Of a stretch of 64,000 nt of DNA, positions 16,543-25,694 are shown piece after piece. The first letter of the stretch is position 1; every line of letters begins with the position of its first letter. The notes beneath the pieces were generated by a model that worked only from the letters and a program-made list of their open reading frames with translations, was not told where the DNA came from and searched no databases. Origin of the DNA: an uncultured Eubacteriales bacterium (lineage in GTDB: Bacteria; Bacillota; Clostridia; Christensenellales; Aristaeellaceae); NCBI GenBank assembly GCA_900542445.1, contig UQNN01000007.1, positions 1 to 64,000 on the forward strand, read 5' to 3'. A program made the translations under genes and the position numbers.

Positions 16543-16781
16543 GTTTGAAATTCATTTTCATTAGAATAAACAAACAAACATGTGCAGTTCAGGCTTGTTT
16601 GCAACAAGGGGGACGGGTTTTATCCGCACAGCCGTCAGCAGTTCAGCTTTGTGTTTTAAAATCCTTGATTTTCCGAATGAAGAAGCATCCGAAAAATTAG
16701 TTAGAACATGCTAACCATATAGAGCTTACACGATGTCCATCCGTCTGTCAATCCCCTTTTTCGTTTTTTTCATTTCATATA

Positions 16782-16822
16782 AAACGCAGGAATATGAATC
16801 TTGCGTTCATTTTCCTGCATTT
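16782..16822 (-). terminator. Terminator of the MATE gene
   Basis: Arms GCAGGAA and TTCCTGC with flanking A and T runs, 30 to 70 bases beyond the MATE stop. Confidence 0.6.
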
Positions 16823-16851
16823 TAAAAGGATATATCCGCTTCCGATACGGT

Positions 16852-18204
16852 TTATTCCGTTTCGCTGCTCTTCCATTTTTCGGGGTGTTTCCCCATCCAC
16901 TGATACGCCGACAGACAGATGACCACCGACAGCAGCGATCCAATGGGCGCGGCAAAGCCCATTGGGGTCAGGCTGGTTTTATCCAATGCGGAAGCCAGAT
17001 AGGCAAGCGGCAGGCGCGCGCAAACGAGCGAGACGATGTTATGCAAAAACGAAATGCCCGACAGACCATACGCGCAAAAGAAGCCGCTGAAGCTGAAATG
17101 AATGCCCGCGAACAGGCAGTCCCACGCATAACCGCGCAGATATTCCCCGCCGAGCCGGATGACCTCCGCCTCCCTGGCGAAAAGCGACACCGCGCTGTCC
17201 GCCGCAAACTGCATCGTTACGCCGATAACCAGGCCGTAACCAACCGCCATCGCCACCGCATAAAGCAGAATCTGCCGCACACGCCCATGCTCCCCCGCGC
17301 CGATATTCAGCGCCGCCAGCGCCGAAACCGTGGATAACAGTGTGGAGGGCACGAGGAACAGAATGCCAATGATCTTTTCGACGATGCCGACCGCCGCCGA
17401 ATCATTCAGCCCGCGCATGTTGGCGATGATCGTAATCGCGATGAAGCCCACCTGAATCAGCCCGTCTTGCAGCGCAACGGGCACGCCGACTTTGAGCAGC
17501 GCGGCCATCGTCTGCCGCTTCGGCTTGAAATCGGCAGGCGCGAGGCCAGGAATCATCTTCCTTTTGATAATGGCCCACAGCGCCGCCGCAACGGACAGCG
17601 CCTGTGATAGCGTTGTGCCCAGCGCCGCGCCAACCGGGCCGAGTTTCAACGCGCCCATGAAGAGGACATCCAGCGCGATGTTCGCCGCACAGGCAATCGC
17701 CACAAAGACCATCGGGCTTTTGCTGTCGCCCATGCCGCGGAAAATCGAGCTGATGATGTTATACGCCGTGATACACGGAATGCCGATGAAGCAGACCGTC
17801 AGATAGGCGCGCGTGCCGCCGACCGCCTCTTCCGGCGTGGAAAGCAGCTCCAAAATACCATTCACGCCGAGCAGCAGCAGGCACGTCGCCGCGACGGAAA
17901 GGCCCATAAACAGCGTCGCCGTGTTGCCGACGGATTCGCGCGCCATCTCGTCGTCCTTCGCGCCGACAGCGCGGCCAATGCGCACCGTCGCGCCCATCGC
18001 CAGGCCGACGATCATCACCGTCAGCATGTGCATCACCTGACTGCCGATGGAAACCGCCGTCGTGCCTGCCACGCCGTCAAACCACCCGATGATGAACAGG
18101 TCGGCCAGGCCGTAGAGCGTCTGCAAAAAGGTTGAAAGCAGATACGGCAGGGAGAAAACGAGGATATTTTTCATCACGCTGCCGATGATCATGTTTTGTT
18201 TCAA
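16852..18204 (-). CDS. MATE family multidrug/Na+ exporter
   Basis: A 450-residue membrane protein with about 12 hydrophobic segments in two repeats. It begins MKQNMIIGSVMKNILVFSLPYLLSTFLQTLYG, the usual MATE amino terminus, and contains GIPCITAYNIISSIFRGMGDSKSP and the matching second-half segment. The frame is open to 18381, and ATGs at 18231-18234 fall inside the -10 box of a good promoter. The TTG at 18204, eight bases from GGGGG, matches the family start and gives the normal length, so I prefer it. Probable substrates are cationic drugs or metabolites; the true one is unknown. Confidence 0.9.
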   Translation of the reverse strand: MKQNMIIGSVMKNILVFSLPYLLSTFLQTLYGLADLFIIGWFDGVAGTTAVSIGSQVMHMLTVMIVGLAMGATVRIGRAVGAKDDEMARESVGNTATLFMGLSVAATCLLLLGVNGILELLSTPEEAVGGTRAYLTVCFIGIPCITAYNIISSIFRGMGDSKSPMVFVAIACAANIALDVLFMGALKLGPVGAALGTTLSQALSVAAALWAIIKRKMIPGLAPADFKPKRQTMAALLKVGVPVALQDGLIQVGFIAITIIANMRGLNDSAAVGIVEKIIGILFLVPSTLLSTVSALAALNIGAGEHGRVRQILLYAVAMAVGYGLVIGVTMQFAADSAVSLFAREAEVIRLGGEYLRGYAWDCLFAGIHFSFSGFFCAYGLSGISFLHNIVSLVCARLPLAYLASALDKTSLTPMGFAAPIGSLLSVVICLSAYQWMGKHPEKWKSSETE

Positions 18205-18229
18205 GGGACTCGCCCCCTTTGTTTCTTCC

Positions 18230-18258
18230 ATCATAACCCCTGCTAGTTGTAGAGTCAA
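18230..18258 (-). promoter_or_regulatory. MATE promoter with MerR-like operator appearance
   Basis: Minus-strand TTGACT and TATGAT with a 17-base spacer that begins CTAC, has central ACTAG and ends GGGGT. The arrangement recalls spacers bound by MerR-family drug sensors such as BmrR; this resemblance is an inference. Confidence 0.5.
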
Positions 18259-18301
18259 GCACAAAACTTGGGCACACGATGTGCCCGATAGAAATTGAAA
18301 A

Positions 18302-18405
18302 CGCCTCCCTCTTAGAGGGAGGTTTGAAATCGTTACCGCCTGTGGCGGATTCAAACGATGGAAAACCCCGAAGGTTGGCACGACGAAGCCGTGACGGAAG
18401 GAGTT
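18302..18405. repeat. Palindromic intergenic sequence
   Basis: A chain of small palindromes: CCTCCCTC/GAGGGAGG, CCGCC-TGT-GGCGG and CACGACGAAGCCGTG, lying between the aminotransferase and MATE genes. The last two-part unit recurs in altered form at 21387-21436. Confidence 0.5.
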
Positions 18406-18406
18406 C

Positions 18407-19612
18407 TCAAACCAAGCTGTTCACAAAATGCTCGATGCGGTCAACGCCCTTGTCGATCTGCTCCATCGAGGTCGCGTAGGAAATGCGGCAATACCCTTCC
18501 GCGCAGAAAGCGGTGCCGGGCGTCAGCGCCACGTTGGCGTTTTCAAGCAGCATGTCGGCAAAATCCATCGAACCGGCGATCTTTCGATCGCCCAGATGCT
18601 TGCCGATCAGCGCGCTCATATCCACCATGACATAAAACGCGCCCTTGGGCATCACGCATTTCAGCCCGTCAATGGCGTTCAGCCGCGAGACGATGTGGCG
18701 GCGGCGCTCATCGTAGGCTTTGTGCATGCGCTCGATTTCCTCCGGTCCTTTCGGGGAGCGGAGCGCTTCTTCGGCGGCATACTGCGCAATCGAGTTGCTG
18801 CCGCTGGCAACCTGGCTTTGCAGGCTGCTCATCGCCTTGATGACCTCGGTCGGCCCGGCGGTGTAGCCGATGCGCCAGCCCGTCATGGCATAGGATTTGG
18901 ATACGCCGTTGATGACGATGGTCTGTTTGAAGATATCCTCGCCCAGCGACGCGATCGAGACATGCTCTTCGCCGTCGTAAATCAGCTTTTCATAGATTTC
19001 ATCGGAAACGACGTAGAATCCCTTCTCCACCGCCAGTTTGGCGATGTCCGTCAGCTGCTCGCGGTTCCAGATGCAGCCGTTTGGATTATTCGGCGAATTG
19101 AGAATCAACGCTTTTGTGCGCTCGGTGACATACGGCGCGAGATCCTCCGCCTCGGTGACGAAGCCCTTTTTGGCGTCGCCCTGCACCAGCACAGGAACGC
19201 CGCCGACAATGCGCACGATTTCCGGATAGGAAACCCAGCAGGGCGTGGGAATCAGCACCTCGTCGCCGGGATTGACGATCGCGGCCAGCGACGCGTAAAT
19301 GGAAAACTTCGCGCCGTTGGAGACGATCACCTGTGAGGGCGAGTATTCCAGCCCGTTATCCCAGCGCAGCTTTTCGCAGATCGCGCGGCGCAGCCCCAGC
19401 GTGCCCGCGGCAGGGGTGTACTTGGTCAGCCCCATATCCAGCGCCTCATGCGCGGCCGTGCGGATATACTGCGGGGTAACAAAATCAGGCTCGCCAACGC
19501 TGAAAGAAACCACATCGCGCCCACTCTGGCGCATTTCCTTGGCTTTAGCGTCAATCGCCAGCGTGGGAGACGGCGCGATCGCCGCGCACAAACGAGAAAG
19601 CTCCAAGGACAA
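18407..19612 (-). CDS. Aspartate-type (class I) aminotransferase
   Basis: A 401-residue PLP-dependent aminotransferase of fold type I. Visible elements are FSVGEPDFVTPQYI, KYTPAAGTLGLR, LNSPNNPNGCIW, VVSDEIYEKL and the PLP-lysine segment NGVSKSYAMTGWRIGY, with a C-terminal GYCRISYATS carrying the substrate-binding Arg. It probably interconverts aspartate and oxaloacetate, but close relatives act on other amino acids. The start is a TTG (MSLELSRL) eight bases after AGGGGG; the longer frame lacks a signal. A strong promoter lies upstream. Confidence 0.92.
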   Translation of the reverse strand: MSLELSRLCAAIAPSPTLAIDAKAKEMRQSGRDVVSFSVGEPDFVTPQYIRTAAHEALDMGLTKYTPAAGTLGLRRAICEKLRWDNGLEYSPSQVIVSNGAKFSIYASLAAIVNPGDEVLIPTPCWVSYPEIVRIVGGVPVLVQGDAKKGFVTEAEDLAPYVTERTKALILNSPNNPNGCIWNREQLTDIAKLAVEKGFYVVSDEIYEKLIYDGEEHVSIASLGEDIFKQTIVINGVSKSYAMTGWRIGYTAGPTEVIKAMSSLQSQVASGSNSIAQYAAEEALRSPKGPEEIERMHKAYDERRRHIVSRLNAIDGLKCVMPKGAFYVMVDMSALIGKHLGDRKIAGSMDFADMLLENANVALTPGTAFCAEGYCRISYATSMEQIDKGVDRIEHFVNSLV

Positions 19613-19674
19613 AACAAACGCCCCCTTAACCCGGTCAGGCAATCGTTTGCCCGTCCGAAATGAATTCTTGAGTC

Positions 19675-19703
19675 ATTATACATCCATTTCATTCATTTTG
19701 CAA
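19675..19703 (-). promoter_or_regulatory. Promoter of the aminotransferase gene
   Basis: Minus-strand TTGCAA and TATAAT separated by 17 bases, 63 bases before the TTG start. Confidence 0.7.
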
Positions 19704-19949
19704 CCGTATTTTGGCCTTAATTCGGCCGAATTCTCTGTTTGCTTTGCACATTTTGATTTTAATTCCTGCAAATTCGTTTTCCCGTTTCGCTTCTTTTTCA
19801 TTGTATGCCGCCTCGTTCCGTTCCGTCCCTCTCAATCTGCCCGCCTGCTTCTGCCGTTATGCCGGTCGCAGTTTGTTGAGCGTTTGTGAAAAGACACGCC
19901 CTGTTTTCTTGTTTTTTGTTTCAAATTTAAGTCTTTTTGTTAAAAACGC

Positions 19950-19978
19950 TTGCCATAATCCGGGTTTTGATGTATGAT
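19950..19978 (+). promoter_or_regulatory. Promoter of the DUF3048 gene
   Basis: TTGCCA and TATGAT separated by 17 bases, 45 bases before the start codon. It forms a divergent pair with the aminotransferase promoter; the 250 bases between are AT-rich and hold no gene. Confidence 0.65.
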
Positions 19979-20022
19979 GGTGTCGGTTGGTATCTTTTTG
20001 AAACATTTTTGGAGGTGTTACT

Positions 20023-21333
20023 TTGCATCGCATGTACAAATGGTTCCTCACGGCGGCGGCTGTGTGCCTGCTGGGCGTGAGCGCGGTGGCTGTCGCGGAG
20101 GATTCCTACTACCTCGAACTGCCTACCAAGGGCGTTACTTCTTCACGAAAGATTTCCGTTGACGTGCCGGGCGAAAATCCGGTCGAAGACGGCGTAAATC
20201 CGCTGACCGGCGAGAGCTGGTACGGCAACTATTATCCGATTCTGGTCAATATCGACGCGCATCCGGAAGCCCTGCCGCACTGGGGCGTGGCCTCCGCCGA
20301 CATTTCCTATGAAATGCCGATTCAGGCGGACGGCTCCACCCGTTCCGCGATGCTCTTCATGGGCACGATTCCCGCTTATGCCGGTCCTGTCCGTTCCGGC
20401 CGCGTGCCGATGGGCAGCCTGCGCGAGATGTGGGGCGGCGCGTGGGTGTTCTACGGCTGGCAGAACTGGGCCAACGGCACCAACACCGTCGTCGATGTGG
20501 ATGACTGGGCGCTGTCCATCCATAAGGATGCGCGCGAAAAGGGCCGCTGGGTGTTCCCGTTCATCGAGGGCACCGAGCGCAACTATGCCGATCTGTTCCA
20601 TCGCGTGAACGATGGCGAGCATGTCGCGCCGCACAACGTTCAGATCGATATGAACGCGGTCGCTTCCCTCTTCACTTCCGAGCCGACCAAGCATCCGTTC
20701 AAGTTCACCGAGACGGGCCTTGACCACGGCACGGATGTGTCTTCCATCACCATCAACTACAAGACCACGACCCCGGCTTACGTTTCCTCTTATGAGTACA
20801 ACGAGATGACCGGCCTGTACGAGCGTTACCGCAACGGCTCTCCGTATTATGACGCGCTGACCGGCGCGCAGACGGAATACGCCAACGTGATCGTGCTCCG
20901 CACTGAGGTCACCTGGTACAACAACGCCCCGCAGCGCCCGGTGATTCAGCTGGTCGGCCAGGGCGTGGCTGAGATCTTCCAGAACGGCAAGTACATCCGC
21001 GGCACGTGGGTGCGCACGCACGACGGCAAGACCGGCGACGACGTGAAGTCCCTCTCCTCCCGCATGATCTTCTTCGACGACAACGGCAACGAGCTGGAAA
21101 TGAAAGTCGGCAAGACGTTCATCCAGATCGTGAACAACGATCAGTCCGTTATTGTGAACGCGGGCGAACAGATTGACGGCGCTGCCGCGCAGGCCACTCC
21201 GGCCCCGACCGCGACCCCGAAGCCGACCCGCACTCCGAAGCCGACCCGCACCCCGAAGGCTGGCGCGAACGCCACTCCGGTTCCGGTTGAAGGCGAAGAG
21301 AATGCCGATGAGGATGTTTCCTTCGGCGGCTGA
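20023..21333 (+). CDS. Secreted DUF3048 (YerB-like) protein
   Basis: A 436-residue exported protein. The signal peptide is YKWFLTAAAVCLLGVSAVAVA with cleavage likely before EDSYY. It has no lipobox cysteine, unlike B. subtilis YerB. The DUF3048 region includes PVLVNIDAHPEALPHWGVASADISYE-type sequence, a GPVRSGR motif and a C-terminal FMNEGKYIRGTWVR-like segment (here FQNGKYIRGTWVR). Residues after about 385 are a Thr/Pro/Lys-rich repeat (TPKPTRTPKP), probably spanning the wall. The start is a TTG seven bases from GGAGG. The family is widespread in Bacillota and its function is unknown. Confidence 0.9.
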   Translation: MHRMYKWFLTAAAVCLLGVSAVAVAEDSYYLELPTKGVTSSRKISVDVPGENPVEDGVNPLTGESWYGNYYPILVNIDAHPEALPHWGVASADISYEMPIQADGSTRSAMLFMGTIPAYAGPVRSGRVPMGSLREMWGGAWVFYGWQNWANGTNTVVDVDDWALSIHKDAREKGRWVFPFIEGTERNYADLFHRVNDGEHVAPHNVQIDMNAVASLFTSEPTKHPFKFTETGLDHGTDVSSITINYKTTTPAYVSSYEYNEMTGLYERYRNGSPYYDALTGAQTEYANVIVLRTEVTWYNNAPQRPVIQLVGQGVAEIFQNGKYIRGTWVRTHDGKTGDDVKSLSSRMIFFDDNGNELEMKVGKTFIQIVNNDQSVIVNAGEQIDGAAAQATPAPTATPKPTRTPKPTRTPKAGANATPVPVEGEENADEDVSFGG

Positions 21334-21350
21334 TTGAACTGAATCCTTTT

Positions 21351-21385
21351 AGAAAGCGAATCGATTGCGGTTCGCTTTCTTTTTT
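21351..21385 (+). terminator. Terminator of the DUF3048 gene
   Basis: Perfect 10-base arms AGAAAGCGAA and TTCGCTTTCT followed by a T run. Confidence 0.9.
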
Positions 21386-21386
21386 A

Positions 21387-21436
21387 CTTCATCCGTCACG
21401 ACTTCGTCGTGTCCTCTTCCTCCGTGAGGGAGGTTT
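21387..21436. repeat. Short palindromic intergenic sequence
   Basis: Contains CACGACTTCGTCGTG and a CCTCCGTGAGGGAGG palindrome, related to units at 18302-18405. Confidence 0.4.
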
Positions 21437-21445
21437 TTTGCATTC

Positions 21446-21480
21446 AAAAAATCCGCACCGGCGCAAACCGATACGGATTT
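21446..21480 (-). terminator. Terminator of the PRPP synthetase gene
   Basis: On the minus strand a stem AATCCGTATCGG / CCGGTGCGGATT is followed by TTTTTT. Confidence 0.85.
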
Positions 21481-21504
21481 CTCTTCATGTCGTTTTCAGG
21501 TAAA

Positions 21505-22698
21505 TCAATCGTTATGCGGATGCTCGGCGCGGTACTTCGTCAGCAGCTTCTCGATGCGGTTCCACGGATTGAGCAGATAGCTCAGAGACTGATCGTGGTT
21601 GAGCGTCGCAATGACAAACGCCATATACTTGCTCATGTCCGCCTGGCTGAACCACGGTCGGTCAAGCACCGCCTGCGGCGTATAGGTCAGGTTCGTGGCG
21701 AACACGTGGTCGATCACGCCGTCGGCATACGCCTTGTCAAACGCTTCCAAACCGCTGGTGAAGAACGCGAAAGTCGCACCCGCGAACACGCGCTTGGCCT
21801 TGCGCTTCTTGAGATTATACGCCAGATCGAGGATGGAATCGCCGGAAGCGATGATATCGTCGGCGACGAACACATCCTTGCCCTCCACGCTGTCGCCCAG
21901 ATACTCGTGCGCGACAATCGGGTTGCGGCCGTTAACCACGCGGGTGTAGTCGCGGCGCTTGTAGAACATGCCCATGTCCACGCCCATCGCGGAGCTGTAA
22001 TAGATGTTGCGGTTGAGTGCGCCCTCATCCGGAGAAATGACCATCATGTGATGCTTGTCGATGCGCAGATCATCGTAGGTGTGGCACATGGCCTTGAGCA
22101 TCTGGTAGGTCGGCATGATGCTTTCAAAACCGCTCAGCGGGATGGCGTTCTGCACGCGCGGATCGTGCGCGTCGAAGGTGATGATATTGGAAACACCCAT
22201 CGCGACAAGCTCCTGGAGCATCACGGCGCAGTCCATGGACTCGCGGGAGGTGCGGCGGTGCTGACGGCCTTCATAGAGCATCGGCATGATGACGTTGATG
22301 CGATACGCCTTGCCGCTGACGGCGGCGATAATGCGCTTGAGGTCGGCGTAATGCTCGTCGGGCGTCATCGGAACGTCGTGACCGTAGAGCTTGTAGGTGC
22401 ACTGATACGCGCCGACATCGCAGATGATGAACAGGTCATAGCCGCGCACGGTATCCTTAATCATGCCCTTGCCCTCGCCGGTGCCGAAGCGCGGGCAGTG
22501 TGCCTCCAGCAGGAAACCGTCCTTATCTGACCCGTAGAAGCTGTGGAGCTTCTGATCAGAGGACGCGTCAACCTGCCAGTTTTTGAGGAATTCGTTAACC
22601 TTGCGGCCCATTTCCTCGCAGCCGTTCATGGCGATCACGCCCAGCGGCGCAACCGGCCGCATCGGGAACTTCTGGGATGATTCGATGTTCTCGTTCAT
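21505..22698 (-). CDS. prs: Ribose-phosphate pyrophosphokinase
   Basis: A 397-residue PRPP synthetase, making phosphoribosyl pyrophosphate from ribose 5-phosphate and ATP. The PRPP-binding loop is VFVADDIIASGDSILD; other family segments are MPMLYEGRQHRRTSRESMDCAV and ITFDAHDPRVQNAIP. It belongs to a longer clostridial subgroup; classical Prs is about 315 residues. The frame extends 32 codons upstream, but the ATG at 22698 has AAGGGG nine bases away and starts the conserved protein. A promoter with an extended -10 lies upstream. Confidence 0.9.
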   Translation of the reverse strand: MNENIESSQKFPMRPVAPLGVIAMNGCEEMGRKVNEFLKNWQVDASSDQKLHSFYGSDKDGFLLEAHCPRFGTGEGKGMIKDTVRGYDLFIICDVGAYQCTYKLYGHDVPMTPDEHYADLKRIIAAVSGKAYRINVIMPMLYEGRQHRRTSRESMDCAVMLQELVAMGVSNIITFDAHDPRVQNAIPLSGFESIMPTYQMLKAMCHTYDDLRIDKHHMMVISPDEGALNRNIYYSSAMGVDMGMFYKRRDYTRVVNGRNPIVAHEYLGDSVEGKDVFVADDIIASGDSILDLAYNLKKRKAKRVFAGATFAFFTSGLEAFDKAYADGVIDHVFATNLTYTPQAVLDRPWFSQADMSKYMAFVIATLNHDQSLSYLLNPWNRIEKLLTKYRAEHPHND

Positions 22699-22757
22699 GC
22701 TTGAAAACCCCTTCACAGTGTCGATGAGTTCCACCTGATTGACAGAATCAAACAGCT

Positions 22758-22768
22758 TGATTATAACA
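22758..22768 (-). promoter_or_regulatory. Extended -10 promoter element of prs
   Basis: Minus-strand TGTTATAAT is an extended -10 (TGnTATAAT); no good -35 is seen. It lies about 62 bases before the start. Confidence 0.5.
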
Positions 22769-22906
22769 TATTTCGCCACGAATTGCCTTATCAATTTGTT
22801 ATCTTTCTAAAATTCGTCCGCTTGTGACAAATTTCTCCCCGCTTTACGGCAACGCTACACCAACTAAGCACATTTTTAACGCGGTTTTCACGCAGGCACT
22901 TCTCCC

Positions 22907-22935
22907 TTGACCCCCCGCTTTTTGCTTGGTATAAT
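22907..22935 (+). promoter_or_regulatory. Promoter of murG
   Basis: TTGACC and TATAAT separated by 17 bases, 31 bases before the murG start. Confidence 0.8.
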
Positions 22936-22965
22936 AAGGGCGAATCAAGGCAGGGAGGTCTTTTT

Positions 22966-24027
22966 GTGAAGCGTATTGTTTTAACCGGCGGCGGTACGGC
23001 CGGCCATGTTTCGCCCAATCAGGCGCTCATCCCCCATCTGCTCGACGAGGGCTGGGATATCCACTACATCGGCACAAAGAAGGGCATCGAGCGTTCGCTG
23101 ATTGAGCCGATGCAGGGCGTGACCTATCACGCGGTCAGCTCCGGCAAGCTGCGCCGCTATTTCGACTGGCAGAATTTCACCGATCCTTTCCGCGTCATCG
23201 CAGGCGCGTTCCAGAGCATCGGGATCATCGGCAAGCTGAAGCCGGATGTCGTCTTTTCCAAGGGCGGTTTTGTCAGCGTGCCGGTCGTTTTCGGCGCGGC
23301 CATCTGCGGCGTGCCCGTGGTGATGCACGAGAGCGACATCACGCCGGGGCTGGCAAACAAGCTGTGCAAGCCGTTTGCAAAATCCATCTGCACCACGTTT
23401 CCTGAGTGCGCAAAGCTGCTCGCTCCGAAAGGCGTTCAGACGGGTACGCCGCTTCGCGCGCAGATTTTCTCCGGCGACCGTGCGCGCGGGCTGAAACTGG
23501 CGGGTTTTGACGGCGGCAAGCCCGTTTTGATGATGATCGGCGGTTCGCTGGGCGCGCAGTCGGTCAATGCGGTGCTCCGCGCCGCCCTGCCGGAACTGAC
23601 AAAAAAATTCGACGTGCTGCATGTCTGCGGCAAGGGCAATCTGGATGCGTCTCTGGTCGGCGTACCGGGTTACAGGCAGTTTGAATATCTGTCGGACGAA
23701 CTGCCGGACGCGTTCGCCTGTGCAGATATCATGCTCTCCCGCGCGGGCAGCAATTCCCTGTCCGAGCTGATGGCGCTGTGCAAGCCCGCCCTGCTGATTC
23801 CGTATCACAGCGGCCGCGGCGATCAGGTGCTCAACGCAAACTCCCTGAAAGCGCGCGGTTTGGCGCACGTCATGCCGCAAAGCGAACTCACGGCGGCGTC
23901 TCTGCCGCCCGCCATCGACGCGCTTTGGGCGGATCGCGAACTGCTGCATCAGCGTCTTGCCGCTCTTCCCGATGCGGACGGCACGCAGCTCGTTCTCGAC
24001 CAAATTCACAAGTACATGAAGAAGTAA
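22966..24027 (+). CDS. murG: UDP-GlcNAc:lipid I GlcNAc transferase MurG
   Basis: A 353-residue GT-B glycosyltransferase that converts lipid I to lipid II on the inner face of the membrane. The N-terminal loop is LTGGGTAGHVSPNQAL; later come VVMHESDITPGLANKL, LMMIGGSLGAQSVN and SRAGSNSLSELMALCKPALLIPY, which bind UDP-GlcNAc. The start is a GTG with GGAGG upstream. Unusually it stands alone under its own promoter rather than in a dcw cluster. Confidence 0.93.
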   Translation: MKRIVLTGGGTAGHVSPNQALIPHLLDEGWDIHYIGTKKGIERSLIEPMQGVTYHAVSSGKLRRYFDWQNFTDPFRVIAGAFQSIGIIGKLKPDVVFSKGGFVSVPVVFGAAICGVPVVMHESDITPGLANKLCKPFAKSICTTFPECAKLLAPKGVQTGTPLRAQIFSGDRARGLKLAGFDGGKPVLMMIGGSLGAQSVNAVLRAALPELTKKFDVLHVCGKGNLDASLVGVPGYRQFEYLSDELPDAFACADIMLSRAGSNSLSELMALCKPALLIPYHSGRGDQVLNANSLKARGLAHVMPQSELTAASLPPAIDALWADRELLHQRLAALPDADGTQLVLDQIHKYMKK

Positions 24028-24031
24028 CGAA

Positions 24032-24235
24032 GGGAACGTTGGGAAAACGTTGAGGCTCCGCCTCAAACTCCGGCAGGAACCTGAGGTTCCTGCACTTCCC
24101 ATATCTTGATCGCTTCGCGATAAAGAAGCTCATATTCATTTTTTCTGTCCTTTATTGCGCAGCAATAAAGGAAGGAGGGAAATCCAAGAACCTCAGGTTC
24201 TTGGCAGGGTTTGGGACAGCGTCCCAATCGTCCCC
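24032..24235. repeat. Long-inverted-repeat intergenic element, copy 1
   Basis: About 200 bp between murG and mgtE. The outer ~60 bases at each end are inverted copies, each containing hairpins such as CAGGAACCTGAGGTTCCTG and GGGACAGCGTCCC. The centre carries GATCGCTTCGCGATAAA and TTTATTGCGCAGCAATAAA. The same modules recur in the same order at 53251-53431. There is no coding capacity, so it resembles a MITE. Confidence 0.75.
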
Positions 24236-24269
24236 TCCGTTCTCCCGCTCTCCGAAAGAAGGTGACGCT

Positions 24270-25664
24270 ATGGATGAAGATGTCTCCATGTCCGCGCGCG
24301 TCAGTGAGCTGGCGCGCATCGTGCGCAGCAGTAAATATACCGATGAACAGACCGCCCGCGCGCTGCATGACGCCCATGAACGTGATATCGCCGCTTCGCT
24401 GGAATTGCTCGATACCCATCAGCGCGCAAAGCTCTACCGCCTGATCGGTGCGGAACGGCTTGGTGACGTGTTCGCCTATGTCAGCGATGCGGGTAAATAT
24501 CTGCGCGAACTGCCGCAGGAGCAGGCCGCCGATATCGTGGAATCGATGGATGCGGACGACGCCGTGGACGCGCTGGAAACCGTCTCCCCGGAACTGCGCA
24601 GCGCGCTGATGGAAAAGCTCGACCCGGAGTCGCAGCATGATATCCGCCTCATCTGCTCCTATCAGCCGGACGAAATCGGCAGCGCGATGAGCACCAACTT
24701 CGTCTCCATCAGCCGCCATCTTTCCGTCAAACAGGCCATGCGCGCGCTGGTTGCACAGGCCGAGGAAAACGACAATATCTCCACCCTCTTCGTCAACGAC
24801 GACGACGGATCGTTCTATGGCGCCATCGACCTCAAGGATCTGATCGTCGCTCGCGAGGAAACCGCGCTCGATTCGCTCATCAGCCGCAATTTCCCGACCG
24901 TGCTCGCGCATGAGCATACCGAGGAATGTCTCGACCGCCTGCGCAGTTACGCCGAGGATTCCATCCCGGTGCTGGGCGAAAAGCGGCGCGTCATCGGCGT
25001 CATCACCACGGATGACATCGTCGAAGCCGTGGATGACGCGATGGGCGACGATTATGCCAAGCTGGGTGGCTTGACCGGCGAAGAAGATCTGCACGAGCCG
25101 CTCAAAACCAGTCTCAAAAAGCGCATGCCGTGGCTGATTATTCTGCTGTTCCTCGGCATGGGCGTGTCTTCCATCGTCGGTCTGTTTGAGGCCGTCGTCT
25201 CTCAGGTCGCGCTGATTGTCTGCTTCCAATCCCTCATTCTGGATATGGCGGGCAACGTCGGCACGCAGTCGCTGGCCGTCACCATCCGCGTGCTGATGGA
25301 TGAAAAACTGACGGCGCGGCAAAAGTTCGACCTCGTGCTCAAGGAAATGCGCGTCGGCTTTTTCAGCGGCCTGATGCTTGGCGCGCTGGCTCTGGTGTTT
25401 ATCGGGCTGTATGTGTGGCTCTTCAAGGGCAAACCGCTCCCCTACGCTCTGTGCATCTCCGGGTGCGCGGGCGCGGCGCTGGTGCTTTCCATGGTGCTTT
25501 CCAGCCTTGTCGGCACGGTCATCCCGATCTTCTTTAAGAAGGTTCATATCGATCCCGCCGTCGCTTCCGGCCCGCTGATTACCACCGTCAACGATCTGGT
25601 GGCCGTCGTCGCCTATTACGGGCTGGCCTATCTCTTCTTCTTTCAGATTTTCCATCTGGTGTAA
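24270..25664 (+). CDS. mgtE: MgtE-type magnesium transporter
   Basis: A 464-residue Mg2+ channel. The N-domain (residues 1-140) has repeated acidic helices including EQAADIVESMDADDAVDALE. A CBS pair follows (ISRHLSVKQAMRALV, DLKDLIV, then EDSIPVLGEKRRVIGVITTDDIVEA). The C-terminal half has five membrane segments with VCFQSLILDMAGNVGTQSLAV, the pore signature. The ATG at 24270 has AAGGTG upstream; the frame runs further up into the repeat element. No Mg2+ riboswitch is evident in front of it. Confidence 0.93.
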   Translation: MDEDVSMSARVSELARIVRSSKYTDEQTARALHDAHERDIAASLELLDTHQRAKLYRLIGAERLGDVFAYVSDAGKYLRELPQEQAADIVESMDADDAVDALETVSPELRSALMEKLDPESQHDIRLICSYQPDEIGSAMSTNFVSISRHLSVKQAMRALVAQAEENDNISTLFVNDDDGSFYGAIDLKDLIVAREETALDSLISRNFPTVLAHEHTEECLDRLRSYAEDSIPVLGEKRRVIGVITTDDIVEAVDDAMGDDYAKLGGLTGEEDLHEPLKTSLKKRMPWLIILLFLGMGVSSIVGLFEAVVSQVALIVCFQSLILDMAGNVGTQSLAVTIRVLMDEKLTARQKFDLVLKEMRVGFFSGLMLGALALVFIGLYVWLFKGKPLPYALCISGCAGAALVLSMVLSSLVGTVIPIFFKKVHIDPAVASGPLITTVNDLVAVVAYYGLAYLFFFQIFHLV

Positions 25665-25694
25665 TTCGCTCCGTCTCTTTTTCCCCAAAACATT

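Noticed and set aside
24028..24269. Magnesium riboswitch (M-box or ykoK type) in front of mgtE
   Set aside because: The gap is filled by the inverted-repeat element; I see none of the conserved riboswitch core.
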